Shown: positions 1 through 8,591 of the stretch, one piece after another
How the letters are laid out: every line of letters begins with the position of its first letter
How positions within the stretch are numbered: the stretch's first letter is position 1
DNA from: Tateyamaria omphalii
Lineage (GTDB): Bacteria; Pseudomonadota; Alphaproteobacteria; Rhodobacterales; Rhodobacteraceae
Reading direction: 5' to 3'
Length of the DNA stretch: 64,000 bases
Assembly (NCBI RefSeq): GCF_019802125.1
Contig: NZ_JAHVHT010000001.1
Coordinates: 558,001 to 622,000, forward strand
The notes under the pieces: model-generated
What the model was told of the DNA's origin: nothing
The model's database searches: none
Seen by the model: only the letters and a program-made list of their open reading frames with translations
Program-made: the position numbers and the translations under genes

Positions 1-1
1 T

Positions 2-1690
2 GCGGAGCTGGATGCGCTGGAGCCGATGCACCTGCACTGGCTGTCCGCGCCCGTCTTTCCAGCGCCGCAACTCGCGGACGAGATGATCGACTTTGCGGGC
101 CGCTGGTGTGGTGAGTTCCAGATGAACCGCACGCCGTGGTCGCCTGGCATTCGGTATCGCGAGAACCGGACGGGGCGCACGGGGCATGAACACTTTCCCG
201 GCTTGATCGTGCCGGTGCGGGGGGCGTCGAATGCTTCTGGTCATGCTTACGCGTTTCACTACGGCTGGTCCGGGGGGCACCGCATGGTGGCCGAGGAATT
301 GCCGGATGGGCGACGCCAGATCCAGTTTGGGCACGCTGCGCGGGTTGAAGGATCGGCGCAGAAGAAATTTGCCACGGGCAAGCTTTACGCCGTGTTCTCG
401 GATGATGGTCTGAACGGGTGCGCGGTTGCCTTCCAACGGCACTTGCGGGACCGGGTTGTTACCTTTCCGCGCCCCGATGCGCCGCGGCCTGTGCACTACA
501 ATTGCTGGGAAGCTGTCTATTTCGATCACAATCTGGATGAGTTGAAGGACATCGCGGAGCGTGCCGCGAAACTGGGCGCGGAGCGGTTCGTGCTGGATGA
601 CGGGTGGTTCGGCAACCGTGATGACGACACGCAGGCGTTGAGCGATTGGGAGGTTGATCCGAGGAAATATCCGGACGGGTTGACCCCGCTGATCGATCAC
701 GTGAAGTCGCTCGGCATGACGTTCGGCATCTGGTTCGAGCCGGAGATGATCAACCAGAATTCCGACATCTTCCGCGCCCATCCCGATTGGGCGCTGGGGG
801 GCGAGGATCAGATCATGGGCCGCCAGCAGATGGCGCTGAACATGGCGCTGCCTGCGGTGCAGTCGTTCCTGTTTGAACGGATCAGCGACATCTTGGGCAG
901 CCATGACATCGAATATGTGAAATGGGACCACAACCGTGTGCTGCCGATGCCCGATGCGGCGCAGACGCGGGGGTCTTACACATTGCTGGACCGGTTGCGG
1001 CAGCGGTTCCCGGATGTGGAGATTGAAAGCTGCGCCAGCGGTGGTGGCCGCATTGACTTCGGGATCATGGAGCGGACGCAGCGTGTGTGGTTGAGCGACT
1101 CGAACGACGCCGTTGAGCGGCTGCGCATTCAGCACAATGCGTCGATCTTTTTGCCTATGGCGGTGACCGGTAGCCATGTGGGGCCGCGGACCTGTCATAC
1201 GTCGGGCCGCACGCTCGACATACGGTTCCGCGCCTGGGTGGCGGCACAGCGCCACATGGGCTTCGAGATGGACCCGCGTGAGCTGACCAACGAAGAAGCG
1301 CAGGTGCTGACGGATGTGACCGGCTGGTGGAAGCACAACCGCGATTGGATGTATGGCGCCGATATTCTGCGTCTGGATAGCGCGGACCCGGCAGTTTTTG
1401 CAGAGCAGCATCTGGAGCTGGGCGGCGGGCAGTTCGTTGTCTTTGCCGGCAAGGCAGCCACCAGCGACCAGATCGCGCCACGCCCCTTACGCCTGACCCG
1501 GCTGACGCCCGATGCCAAGTACCGCGTTGAGCTGATCAACCGCGAAGATGCCAGCCATCTGTCGCGCGGCCAGAACGCGCTGAAAGCCGGCCCCGTCGTG
1601 GTGAGCGGGGCCTATTTGATGTACCATGGCCTGACGCTGCCATGGAGTTTCCCGGAACGGATGTGGGTGATCAAGGGCGACCTTGCCTGA
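2..1690 (+). CDS. alpha-galactosidase, GH36 family (5' end outside window)
   Basis: Hydrolyses terminal alpha-galactosyl residues (melibiose/raffinose-type sugars) and feeds galactose into the downstream operon. The frame is open to the left window edge, and the roughly 560 visible residues lack much of the N-terminal beta-sandwich of this ~700-residue family, so the true start lies upstream. GH36 signatures are clear: WEAVYFD near 510, the KWDHNR nucleophile Asp (codon 926-928), CASGGGRID, and WLSDSND with the general acid/base Asp (codon 1097-1099). The first in-frame ATG in the window is at 26 but is internal. The SDR gene starts 22 bp after the stop. The family call is firm; the exact substrate is inferred. 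Confidence 0.93.
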   Translation, partial: AELDALEPMHLHWLSAPVFPAPQLADEMIDFAGRWCGEFQMNRTPWSPGIRYRENRTGRTGHEHFPGLIVPVRGASNASGHAYAFHYGWSGGHRMVAEELPDGRRQIQFGHAARVEGSAQKKFATGKLYAVFSDDGLNGCAVAFQRHLRDRVVTFPRPDAPRPVHYNCWEAVYFDHNLDELKDIAERAAKLGAERFVLDDGWFGNRDDDTQALSDWEVDPRKYPDGLTPLIDHVKSLGMTFGIWFEPEMINQNSDIFRAHPDWALGGEDQIMGRQQMALNMALPAVQSFLFERISDILGSHDIEYVKWDHNRVLPMPDAAQTRGSYTLLDRLRQRFPDVEIESCASGGGRIDFGIMERTQRVWLSDSNDAVERLRIQHNASIFLPMAVTGSHVGPRTCHTSGRTLDIRFRAWVAAQRHMGFEMDPRELTNEEAQVLTDVTGWWKHNRDWMYGADILRLDSADPAVFAEQHLELGGGQFVVFAGKAATSDQIAPRPLRLTRLTPDAKYRVELINREDASHLSRGQNALKAGPVVVSGAYLMYHGLTLPWSFPERMWVIKGDLA

Positions 1691-1712
1691 CCCCCGAATT
1701 GAGAGTGATGCC

Positions 1713-2483
1713 ATGAAAGAGACAGCCACATTTCACGATTTGAAGGGCGCATCGGTGTTCATCACCGGCGGTGGCTCGGGCATTGGCGCGTCCTTGACTG
1801 ACGGGTTCATGGATCAGGGTGCCAAGGTCGCCTTTGTTGGGCGGTCGGATGCAACTGCATTCTGTGACGATATGGAGGCCAAGCACGGCGTCCGCCCGCT
1901 GTTCATGCAGTGCGATATCACTGACACTGCGCATTTGAAGGCGTGCATTGATCAGGCGACAGAGGCGCATGGGCCGGTGACGACGCTGGTCAACAATGCG
2001 GCCAATGACAAGCGCCATGCGACGATGGATGTGGACGAAGAGCTGTGGGACTGGATGATTGCCATCAACCTCAAGGCCTATTTCTTTGCCTGTCAGGCGG
2101 TCATTCCGGGGATGCAGGCTGCAGGCGGCGGGTCGATCATCAATTTCTCGTCCATCAGCTACATGATGGGGAATGCGGGGTATCCGATCTATACGGGGTC
2201 GAATAGTGGCATCAACGGGATGACGCGGTCGTTGGCCCGCGAGTTCGGGCCGGACAAGATCCGAGTGAATGCGCTCGCCCCCGGCTGGGTGCTGACGCAA
2301 AAGCAGTTGGACAAGTGGGCCACGCCCGAGGGGTTGGCGGCGCATATGGAGAGGCAATGCCTCAAGGACCATCTGGAGCCTGATGACATTGTGGGAGCCA
2401 CTTTGTTTCTGGCGTCGGGCACCAGCCGTATGATGACGGGGCAATCGCTGGTCATTGATGGCGGCGTGGTGGTGACCGGCTGA
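1713..2483 (+). CDS. SDR-family sugar dehydrogenase (probable galactose/fucose-type 1-dehydrogenase)
   Basis: A 256-residue short-chain dehydrogenase, likely oxidising D-galactose to galactonolactone with NAD(P)+. It has the Rossmann TGGGSGIG motif, NNAA, a catalytic-region Ser in NFSSISY, and the C-terminal VDGGVVVTG end. The TPE...RQCLK segment resembles sugar dehydrogenases of the L-fucose/galactose group. I chose ATG 1713, preceded by GAGAG, over an in-frame TTG at 1683 that overlaps the previous gene. Oddity: the active-site Tyr (2190-2192) is followed by TGSN, so the usual YxxxK lysine is Asn (2202-2204). The neighbouring kinase, aldolase and lactonase support a galactose role. The substrate is inferred. 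Confidence 0.85.
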   Translation: MKETATFHDLKGASVFITGGGSGIGASLTDGFMDQGAKVAFVGRSDATAFCDDMEAKHGVRPLFMQCDITDTAHLKACIDQATEAHGPVTTLVNNAANDKRHATMDVDEELWDWMIAINLKAYFFACQAVIPGMQAAGGGSIINFSSISYMMGNAGYPIYTGSNSGINGMTRSLAREFGPDKIRVNALAPGWVLTQKQLDKWATPEGLAAHMERQCLKDHLEPDDIVGATLFLASGTSRMMTGQSLVIDGGVVVTG

Positions 2484-3373
2484 TGAGTGATGTTGCATGG
2501 ATTGCTGTTGATTGGGGAACGTCGCATTTGCGCGCGTGGTTGATGCGCGGCGATGGGACGGTTCTGGATCGGCGGGCGTCGGCGCAGGGGATGGGGACGT
2601 TGGACCGGGCTGGTTTTGAGCCTGCATTGCGGGATCTGGTGTGCGATGCCTTGCCCGCACCCGTGCTGGCCTGCGGCATGGTCGGATCGCGGCAGGGGTG
2701 GGCCGAGGCGCCCTATGCCGCAGTTCCCTGTGCACCGCCTTCTGCAAGTGAGGCTGTGCAGGTGCTTGAGACCGATCTGGACGTGCGCATTCTTCCCGGT
2801 GTGAAACAGGTGAAACCTGCGGACGTTATGCGGGGAGAAGAGACGCAGATTGCTGGGTTTCTCGCCACGTCGCCTGGGTTTGACGGTGTGGTTTGCCTGC
2901 CGGGGACACATACCAAATGGGCGCATGTCAGTGCCGGTGAAATTGTGAGTTTCCGTACCGCTATGACGGGCGAGATGTTTGCGCTTTTGTCCCAGCAGTC
3001 GGTGCTGCGCCATTCCGTGGGCGAGGGCTGGGATATGGAGAGCTTTGCAGCGGGTGTCGATCAGTCGCTGTCGCGGCCTGAGGGGCTGGCGGCGGCGCTC
3101 TTTTCGCTGCGAGCCGAAGGGCTGTTGCACGGATTGTCCGGGGATGCAGCACGGGCGCGGTTGTCGGGGTTGCTTGTTGGTGCGGAACTGGCATCGATGC
3201 GGCCCTATTGGCTGGGCCAACAGGTCGCTTTGATTGGGGCGGAGGCGCTGTCAAACGCCTATGCCGATGCGCTTGAGACCCAAGGCGTGCCAACACAGAT
3301 GGCGGGCGCGGAAGAGATGACACTGGCGGGCCTGACCGCCGCCTACACACAGATTTACGGAGAGGCCGCATGA
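2483..3373 (+). CDS. dgoK: 2-dehydro-3-deoxygalactonokinase (KDGal kinase)
   Basis: Phosphorylates 2-keto-3-deoxygalactonate to the 6-phosphate with ATP in the De Ley-Doudoroff galactonate pathway. The 296-residue protein begins with the DgoK-type phosphate-binding signature AVDWGTSHLRAW and has the internal LPGTHTKWAH motif typical of the family. Its start overlaps the SDR stop by one base (TGATG), and its own stop overlaps the aldolase start (ATGA), which indicates translational coupling. Length is normal for DgoK. It acts just upstream of the aldolase encoded by the next gene. Confidence 0.93.
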   Translation: MSDVAWIAVDWGTSHLRAWLMRGDGTVLDRRASAQGMGTLDRAGFEPALRDLVCDALPAPVLACGMVGSRQGWAEAPYAAVPCAPPSASEAVQVLETDLDVRILPGVKQVKPADVMRGEETQIAGFLATSPGFDGVVCLPGTHTKWAHVSAGEIVSFRTAMTGEMFALLSQQSVLRHSVGEGWDMESFAAGVDQSLSRPEGLAAALFSLRAEGLLHGLSGDAARARLSGLLVGAELASMRPYWLGQQVALIGAEALSNAYADALETQGVPTQMAGAEEMTLAGLTAAYTQIYGEAA

Positions 3374-3972
3374 GCCGAGAGATCATTGCCATCCTGCGTG
3401 GCATCACACCGGACGAGGCCGTGCCTGTCACAGACGCGCTGGTCGACGCGGGCATCACCCGGATCGAGGTGCCGCTGAATTCTCCTCAGCCCTTTGACAG
3501 CATTGGGAAAATGCTCGAGGCGCATGGAGATCACGCCATGATCGGGGCGGGCACGGTACTGGACGTGCGGGACGTGGAAAAGCTGCACAAGATGGGCGCG
3601 CACATGGTTGTGTCGCCGGATGCCAATGCCTCCGTCATCGTCGCGACGAAGCAGGCGGGGATGATGTCTTTTCCCGGTGTGATGACTCCGACCGAGTGCT
3701 TTGCCGCCCTGCATGCTGGTGCGGACGGGTTAAAACTGTTTCCGGCGTCCCTGCTGGGGGTCGATGGGTTGAAGGCCATCGGGGCGGTGCTGCCGACCGG
3801 CACCAAGACCTATGCCGTTGGTGGCGTCGGACCCGCCAACTTTGCGGAGTGGTTCGCGGCCGGGATCACGGGGTTCGGGATTGGCTCTGCGCTTTATAAG
3901 CCCAGCATGTCCGTGGCGGATGTCGCAAGCCGCGCGGCGGACATGGTGGCGGCCTACGATGCAGGTCTTTGA
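3370..3972 (+). CDS. dgoA: 2-dehydro-3-deoxy-6-phosphogalactonate aldolase
   Basis: Cleaves KDPGal to pyruvate and glyceraldehyde-3-phosphate. It is a 200-residue class I aldolase of the KDPG/KDPGal family. The sequence shows ILRGI at the N-terminus, a Glu in RIEVPLNS, GAGTV, and the Schiff-base Lys in GLKLFPAS. The C-terminal GIGSALYKP phosphate-binding stretch is intact. It overlaps dgoK by 4 bp and the lactonase gene by 14 bp. Context and motifs agree, so confidence is high. Confidence 0.94.
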   Translation: MSREIIAILRGITPDEAVPVTDALVDAGITRIEVPLNSPQPFDSIGKMLEAHGDHAMIGAGTVLDVRDVEKLHKMGAHMVVSPDANASVIVATKQAGMMSFPGVMTPTECFAALHAGADGLKLFPASLLGVDGLKAIGAVLPTGTKTYAVGGVGPANFAEWFAAGITGFGIGSALYKPSMSVADVASRAADMVAAYDAGL

Positions 3973-4792
3973 CGATACGGCCTGCGCGTTGGGCGAAGGT
4001 CCAATGTGGCACCCCGAGCGGGGCGAGCTGTTCTGGTTCGATATCCTTGGCAAGCGGATGTTCTCGCGCGGTGCGCAGCGGCGGGAGTGGCAGTTCGACG
4101 AGCATGTCTCGGCCTGCGGTTGGGTGGATCGCGAGACGTTGCTGATGGCGTCCGCCTCAGGGCTGTGGCGGTTCGATATTCCGACGGGGGATCGGGAACT
4201 GGTCACGGCGCTTGAGGCGGATAACCCGGTTACGCGCTCGAATGACGGGCGGGCCGATCCGCAGGGTGGTTTCTGGATTGGCACGATGGGTTTGAATGCC
4301 GAACCCTATACAGGGGCGATCTATCGATTCTACAAGGGCGAGCTTCGGAAACTGTTTGGCAGCATCACCATTTCGAATGCGATCTGTTTTGCACCAGACG
4401 GCAGACGTGCTTACTTTTCAGATACGTTTTCGAAGCAAATTCAAAGCGTTGAGTTGGATGTGGATGGTTGGCCCATCGACAAACCGCAGGTGTTTGTAGA
4501 TCTCAAACCAGAGGGCTTGAACCCCGACGGTGCCGTCGTGGACGCCGATGGCAACCTCTGGAATGCGCAATGGGGCGTAGGCCGCATTGCCTGTTACGGA
4601 CCCGATAGCAGCTTCAAGCGCGCTATCGACGTGCCCGCCAGCCAATCAAGCTGCCCGGCTTTCGGCGGGCATGACGCGACAACGCTTTTCGTCACGACCG
4701 CGGCTGTCGGGCTGGACGAGGCGGAGGGAGGGAAGACCTTTTACGGGCCTGCGGGAGTGACAGGCCAGCGTGAACATCAGGTGATCCTATGA
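3959..4792 (+). CDS. SMP-30/gluconolactonase-family lactonase (probable galactonolactonase)
   Basis: A predicted six-bladed beta-propeller lactonase, likely hydrolysing the galactonolactone made by the SDR dehydrogenase. Typical SMP-30 features are visible: a metal-binding Glu near the N-terminus (LGEGPMWH), the NDGRADPQGGFWIGT stretch, and a later NPDGAVVDADGNLWNA stretch. I placed the start at ATG 3959, giving 277 residues, which matches the family. The open frame extends upstream to 3812 only inside dgoA. It overlaps dgoA by 14 bp and the beta-galactosidase by 4 bp. The lactone specificity is inferred from the operon. Confidence 0.88.
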   Translation: MQVFDDTACALGEGPMWHPERGELFWFDILGKRMFSRGAQRREWQFDEHVSACGWVDRETLLMASASGLWRFDIPTGDRELVTALEADNPVTRSNDGRADPQGGFWIGTMGLNAEPYTGAIYRFYKGELRKLFGSITISNAICFAPDGRRAYFSDTFSKQIQSVELDVDGWPIDKPQVFVDLKPEGLNPDGAVVDADGNLWNAQWGVGRIACYGPDSSFKRAIDVPASQSSCPAFGGHDATTLFVTTAAVGLDEAEGGKTFYGPAGVTGQREHQVIL

Positions 4793-6705
4793 AACGAACA
4801 TTGGGGGTCTGCTACTACCCCGAACACTGGTCCGAAGACCAATGGGCCGAGGACGCGCAGCGCATGGCCGACCTTGGCCTCATGTGGGTGCGGATTGGCG
4901 AGTTTGCGTGGAAACGGATGGAGCCGCGCGAAGGCGAATACGACTGGGGCTGGCTGGACCGGGCGATTGCGACGCTGGGGGCCGTGGGCCTGAAGGTGGT
5001 GTTGGGCACTCCCACTGCGACGCCGCCGAAATGGGTGTGCAAGAAGCATCCCGACATGTTTGCCGTCGATCAGCACGGGCACGTGCGCGGCTATGGATCA
5101 CGCCGTCACTACTGTTTTTCGCATCAAGGATTTCTGGAGGAATGCCGCAAGATCGTGCGCGCCGTGGCCGAGCGTTATGGCCGCAATCCGCATGTCGCTG
5201 CTTGGCAGACCGACAATGAATATGGTTGCCACGATACGGTGCTCAGCTACTCGGACGCGGCGCGAGACCGGTTCCGTAATTGGCTGCGCGGGCAGTTTCC
5301 CGGGAAGGGCAATGACGGCGATATCGACGCGCTAAACAGGGCCTGGGGCAATGTGTTCTGGTCGATGGATTATGATGATTTCGATGAGATCGGTCTGCCC
5401 AACCTGACCGTGACCGAGCCGAACCCGGCACATGTGCATGCCTTTCGGCGGTTCGCATCGGACGAGGTCGTGGTCTTCAACCGGGCGCAGGTGGAAATCA
5501 TCCGGCAGTTCTCGGACGCGCCGATTGCCCACAACTACATGGGCCGCGTGACGGAGTTTGATCACTTCAAGGTTGGCGATGATCTGGAGATCGCGTCTTG
5601 GGACAGCTATCCGCTTGGGTTTCTTGAGGATCGTGTTGGCGCGGGTGCCGCACATCAACGAGCCTTTGCCCGGCAGGGTGACCCGGATTTTCAGGCGTTT
5701 CACCACGACCTTTATCGCGCTGTCGGCAAGGGCCGATGGTGGATCATGGAGCAGCAGCCCGGCCCGGTGAACTGGGCGCCTTACAACCCGTCCCCGTTGC
5801 CGGGCATGGTACGCCTGTGGTCGTGGGAGGCATTTGCCCACGGGGCCGAGGCCGTATGCTATTTCCGCTGGCGGCAGGCTCCGTTTGCGCAGGAGCAGAT
5901 GCACGCAGGATTGTTGCGTCCGGATTCAGTTGAGGCCGAAGCTTTTGGCGAGGCGGCCGAGGTGATGGCCGAGTTGGCGGATGCGCCAGACGTGTCGCCC
6001 GTGCAGGCGCCCGTGGCCATCGTGTTCGATTACGATGCGGACTGGGCCTGGTCGGTGCAGCCGCATGGTGAAGGTCTCAGCTATTTCGGGTTGGTCTTCG
6101 ACTGGTACCGTGCCTGTCGCAAGCTGGGATTGTCTGTCGACATACTGCGGCCTGATACGCGTGACTTTGCGGGCTATGCCCTCGTTCTGGCGCCGGGCAT
6201 TATGCACGTGCCGGACGAACTTAAGGCTGCATTGCAAGGGGCTGCTGCGAAAGTGGTTATTGGTCCTCGTAGCGGTGCGCGGGATGCCGATTTCAACATC
6301 TCCACACCGCTGCCACCGGCATGGCCCGGCAGTGATCTGACTGTGTCGCGCGTACAGTCGATGCGCCCTGATCTCCCTGTGCCGGTGCAGGGCGGTGGCG
6401 CCGTGTCGCGCTATCTTGAACAGCTTGAAGGCGGTGGCGAGGTGGTTATGGCCAGCGACGATGGGGCGCCGATTGCAGTGCGTTGTGCCCCTCATGTCAC
6501 CTATGTGGGCGGTTGGGGCGACGATGCGGTGCACATGCGCATGATCGAAACGCTTGTACCGGAACTGGAAACGGAGCGAATGCAGGAGGGCGTGCGCCGC
6601 CGCGACACCGGGGCCGAGCGGTTCTGGTTCAATTACTCTGACCGGCCTATGCGGGTAGGGGGGCAGGAGCTTCCTGCTGCGGGGGTTTTGCGGGAGCCCA
6701 AGTAG
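4789..6705 (+). CDS. beta-galactosidase, GH42 family
   Basis: Hydrolyses beta-galactosides and supplies galactose to the operon. The 638-residue protein starts with the GH42 motif GVCYYPEHW. It has the acid/base Glu in TDNEYG (residue 144) and the nucleophile Glu in IMEQQPGPVNW (residue 321). A trimerisation-like middle domain and a short C-terminal beta domain follow. There is no signal peptide, so it is probably cytoplasmic. Length and order of domains are normal. The start overlaps the lactonase stop (ATGA). It is the last gene of the galactoside operon; 65 bp separate it from the arsenic operon. Confidence 0.93.
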   Translation: MKRTLGVCYYPEHWSEDQWAEDAQRMADLGLMWVRIGEFAWKRMEPREGEYDWGWLDRAIATLGAVGLKVVLGTPTATPPKWVCKKHPDMFAVDQHGHVRGYGSRRHYCFSHQGFLEECRKIVRAVAERYGRNPHVAAWQTDNEYGCHDTVLSYSDAARDRFRNWLRGQFPGKGNDGDIDALNRAWGNVFWSMDYDDFDEIGLPNLTVTEPNPAHVHAFRRFASDEVVVFNRAQVEIIRQFSDAPIAHNYMGRVTEFDHFKVGDDLEIASWDSYPLGFLEDRVGAGAAHQRAFARQGDPDFQAFHHDLYRAVGKGRWWIMEQQPGPVNWAPYNPSPLPGMVRLWSWEAFAHGAEAVCYFRWRQAPFAQEQMHAGLLRPDSVEAEAFGEAAEVMAELADAPDVSPVQAPVAIVFDYDADWAWSVQPHGEGLSYFGLVFDWYRACRKLGLSVDILRPDTRDFAGYALVLAPGIMHVPDELKAALQGAAAKVVIGPRSGARDADFNISTPLPPAWPGSDLTVSRVQSMRPDLPVPVQGGGAVSRYLEQLEGGGEVVMASDDGAPIAVRCAPHVTYVGGWGDDAVHMRMIETLVPELETERMQEGVRRRDTGAERFWFNYSDRPMRVGGQELPAAGVLREPK

Positions 6706-6735
6706 CCGACTTGCGCGCGGCTCGGAACTGCGTCA

Positions 6736-6765
6736 CATATATTTCATGATTTCATGAAATATATG
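6736..6765. promoter_or_regulatory. perfect palindrome, probable ArsR operator
   Basis: Two perfect 14-bp arms (CATATATTTCATGA and its reverse complement) surround a TT centre. The palindrome ends 5 bp before the ArsR-ArsC start codon and is markedly AT-rich against GC-rich surroundings. ArsR-family repressors bind such inverted repeats over the promoter and release on As(III) binding, so it is probably the autoregulatory operator of the ars operon. Its position leaves no room for a normal Shine-Dalgarno site, so the transcript may be leaderless or nearly so. Confidence 0.85.
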
Positions 6766-6770
6766 CAGCT

Positions 6771-7598
6771 ATGCTGATCGACCAACTCTCGACCCTTAGC
6801 CATCCAGAGCGTATGCGTGTCTTTCGCCTGCTCATGCGGCGCTGTCCTGCCGCCGTTCCTGCAGGCGAGGTTGCGGATGTGTTGGGGTTCAAGCCTTCGA
6901 CCACATCCGTGTACTTGTCGGCGCTGCACAAGGCTGGCCTGATTGTTCAGACGCGGCAGGGCACATCCCTTCGCTATGCCGTAGACCTTGCAGGTGCGCG
7001 GGAGATGGTGGGGCAGCTGTTTTTGGACTGCTGCAATGGTCGGCCTGATCTGTGCCCGCCTGAAATGATTGATCCCAGCACAAACGTGGGACCCATGTCT
7101 GATCAAAAGCACAACGTTTTGTTCGTCTGCACGGGTAACTCCGCCCGGTCAATTTTTGCGGAAGCGATCATGCAGAACGAGGCCGGGGATCGATTCAATG
7201 TCTATTCGGCAGGTACCAAACCGTCTTCCCTACTGAACCCTTTCGCCGTTGACATGTTGCAGCAGAAAGGGATCGAGACGTCTGATCTGCGCGCCAAGAA
7301 CGTGGCGGAGTTTCAAGGCGCGGATGCACCTCAAATGGATTTTGTGTTCACCGTTTGCGATCTCGCCGCGAACGAGGAGTGCGCGCCATGGGAAGGTCAG
7401 CCGATCAGCGCGCATTGGGGCTTGCCGGACCCGGTGAAGGCCGAAGGCACGGACGCGGAGAAGCGATTGGCCTTCCAACAAACCTTTGGTGCGATGCGCA
7501 ACCGCATTCTCGCCTTTGTCAATCTGCCGCTCGAAACGCTGAGCCGCGCCTCCCTGCAACAAGAGGTCGATGAGATCGGCCGGACGAAAGACGACTAG
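6771..7598 (+). CDS. ArsR-type regulator fused to low-molecular-weight phosphatase-type arsenate reductase (ArsC)
   Basis: A 275-residue two-domain protein. Residues 1-95 form an ArsR winged helix (LSHPERMRVFRLLMRR; recognition region FKPSTTSVYLSALHKAGLI). Residues about 113-260 form an ArsC domain of the tyrosine-phosphatase fold, with the CTGNSARS loop (Cx5R), a distal Cys in VFTVCD and the HWGLPDP segment. It probably combines arsenic sensing with reduction of arsenate to arsenite. CC and C pairs near residues 82-90 (DCCNGRPDLCPP), between the domains, could bind As(III). The next gene starts right after its stop. The start is fixed by the need for the first HTH helices, although no clear ribosome site is seen. 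Confidence 0.92.
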   Translation: MLIDQLSTLSHPERMRVFRLLMRRCPAAVPAGEVADVLGFKPSTTSVYLSALHKAGLIVQTRQGTSLRYAVDLAGAREMVGQLFLDCCNGRPDLCPPEMIDPSTNVGPMSDQKHNVLFVCTGNSARSIFAEAIMQNEAGDRFNVYSAGTKPSSLLNPFAVDMLQQKGIETSDLRAKNVAEFQGADAPQMDFVFTVCDLAANEECAPWEGQPISAHWGLPDPVKAEGTDAEKRLAFQQTFGAMRNRILAFVNLPLETLSRASLQQEVDEIGRTKDD

Positions 7599-8591
7599 AT
7601 GACGACATATGCTTTGAATGGCCTGGGCCGCATTGGAAAGCTGGCCTTGAAGCCGCTGCTCGAGCGGGGGTGCGAGGTTGCCTTTGTCAATGATGCGGTG
7701 GGCGATCCCGAAATGCACGCGCATTTGCTGGAATTCGACACGGTGCATGGGCGGTGGGATGCCGCCTTTGCTGCTGATGAAAAGAGCATCACGATTGATG
7801 GAACTCGCATCCCGGCGCTGTCGGTACGTCGTATTGAAGAGCTGCCATTGGACGGGGTTGATGTGGTCATCGACTGCACCGGTGCGTTCAAGACCGAGGC
7901 GAAGCTGGCACCGTATTTTGCTGCGGGAGTGAAGAAGGTGGTGGTGTCGGCGCCGGTCAAGGATGGCGGCGCGGCAAACATTGTTTACGGTGTGAACGAC
8001 GATGCCTATACCGGGCAGTCCATCGTAACCGCCGCCTCTTGCACGACTAATTGCCTTGCGCCCGTTGTGAAGGTGATCCACGAGGGGCTGGGGATCAAGC
8101 ATGGGTCCATCACGACCATCCATGACGTGACCAACACGCAGACCATCGTGGACCGCCCAGCCAAGGATTGGCGCCGTGCGCGGTCGGCGTTGAATTCGCT
8201 GATCCCCACGACCACCGGTTCGGCCACGGCTATCACGCTGATTTATCCGGAACTGACCGGCAAGTTGAACGGCCATGCGGTGCGGGTTCCGCTGCTTAAC
8301 GCCTCGCTGACGGATTGTGTATTCGAGGTGGAACGGGAGACGTCCGTAGAAGAGGTGAATGGCATGTTCGAAGCGGCAGCGCATGGGCCGCTCAAGGGTA
8401 TTCTCGGCTATGAGACGCGGCCTTTGGTCTCCACCGATTACACCAACGACCCTCGGTCGAGCATCGTGGATGCGCCCTCCACCATGGTGGTGAACGGGAC
8501 ACAGGTGAAGGTCTATGCCTGGTATGACAACGAGTGGGGCTATGCGCACCGGCTTGTCGATGTTGCCCAGATGGTAGGCGCCAGCCTGTGA
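7599..8591 (+). CDS. ArsJ-associated glyceraldehyde-3-phosphate dehydrogenase
   Basis: A 330-residue GAPDH-family enzyme that, in arsJ operons, is known to make 1-arseno-3-phosphoglycerate from arsenate and glyceraldehyde-3-phosphate. Visible features are a Rossmann start ([13 protein letters not shown]), the active-site SCTTNCLAP cysteine, the catalytic His in TIHDVTNTQ, and the C-terminal [11 protein letters not shown]. It begins directly after the ArsR-ArsC stop, and its own stop overlaps the ArsJ start by 4 bp (GTGA). The arsenic role rests on this operon position; sequence alone would only say GAPDH. Confidence 0.92.
   Translation: MTTYALNGLGRIGKLALKPLLERGCEVAFVNDAVGDPEMHAHLLEFDTVHGRWDAAFAADEKSITIDGTRIPALSVRRIEELPLDGVDVVIDCTGAFKTEAKLAPYFAAGVKKVVVSAPVKDGGAANIVYGVNDDAYTGQSIVTAASCTTNCLAPVVKVIHEGLGIKHGSITTIHDVTNTQTIVDRPAKDWRRARSALNSLIPTTTGSATAITLIYPELTGKLNGHAVRVPLLNASLTDCVFEVERETSVEEVNGMFEAAAHGPLKGILGYETRPLVSTDYTNDPRSSIVDAPSTMVVNGTQVKVYAWYDNEWGYAHRLVDVAQMVGASL

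Noticed and set aside
1671-3220. Long minus-strand frames (358 and 343 codons)
   Set aside because: They are opposite the SDR and dgoK genes and show no recognisable protein features.
7230-8549. 439-codon minus-strand open frame
   Set aside because: Antisense to ArsC and GAPDH, whose motifs are complete; composition is of a shadow frame.
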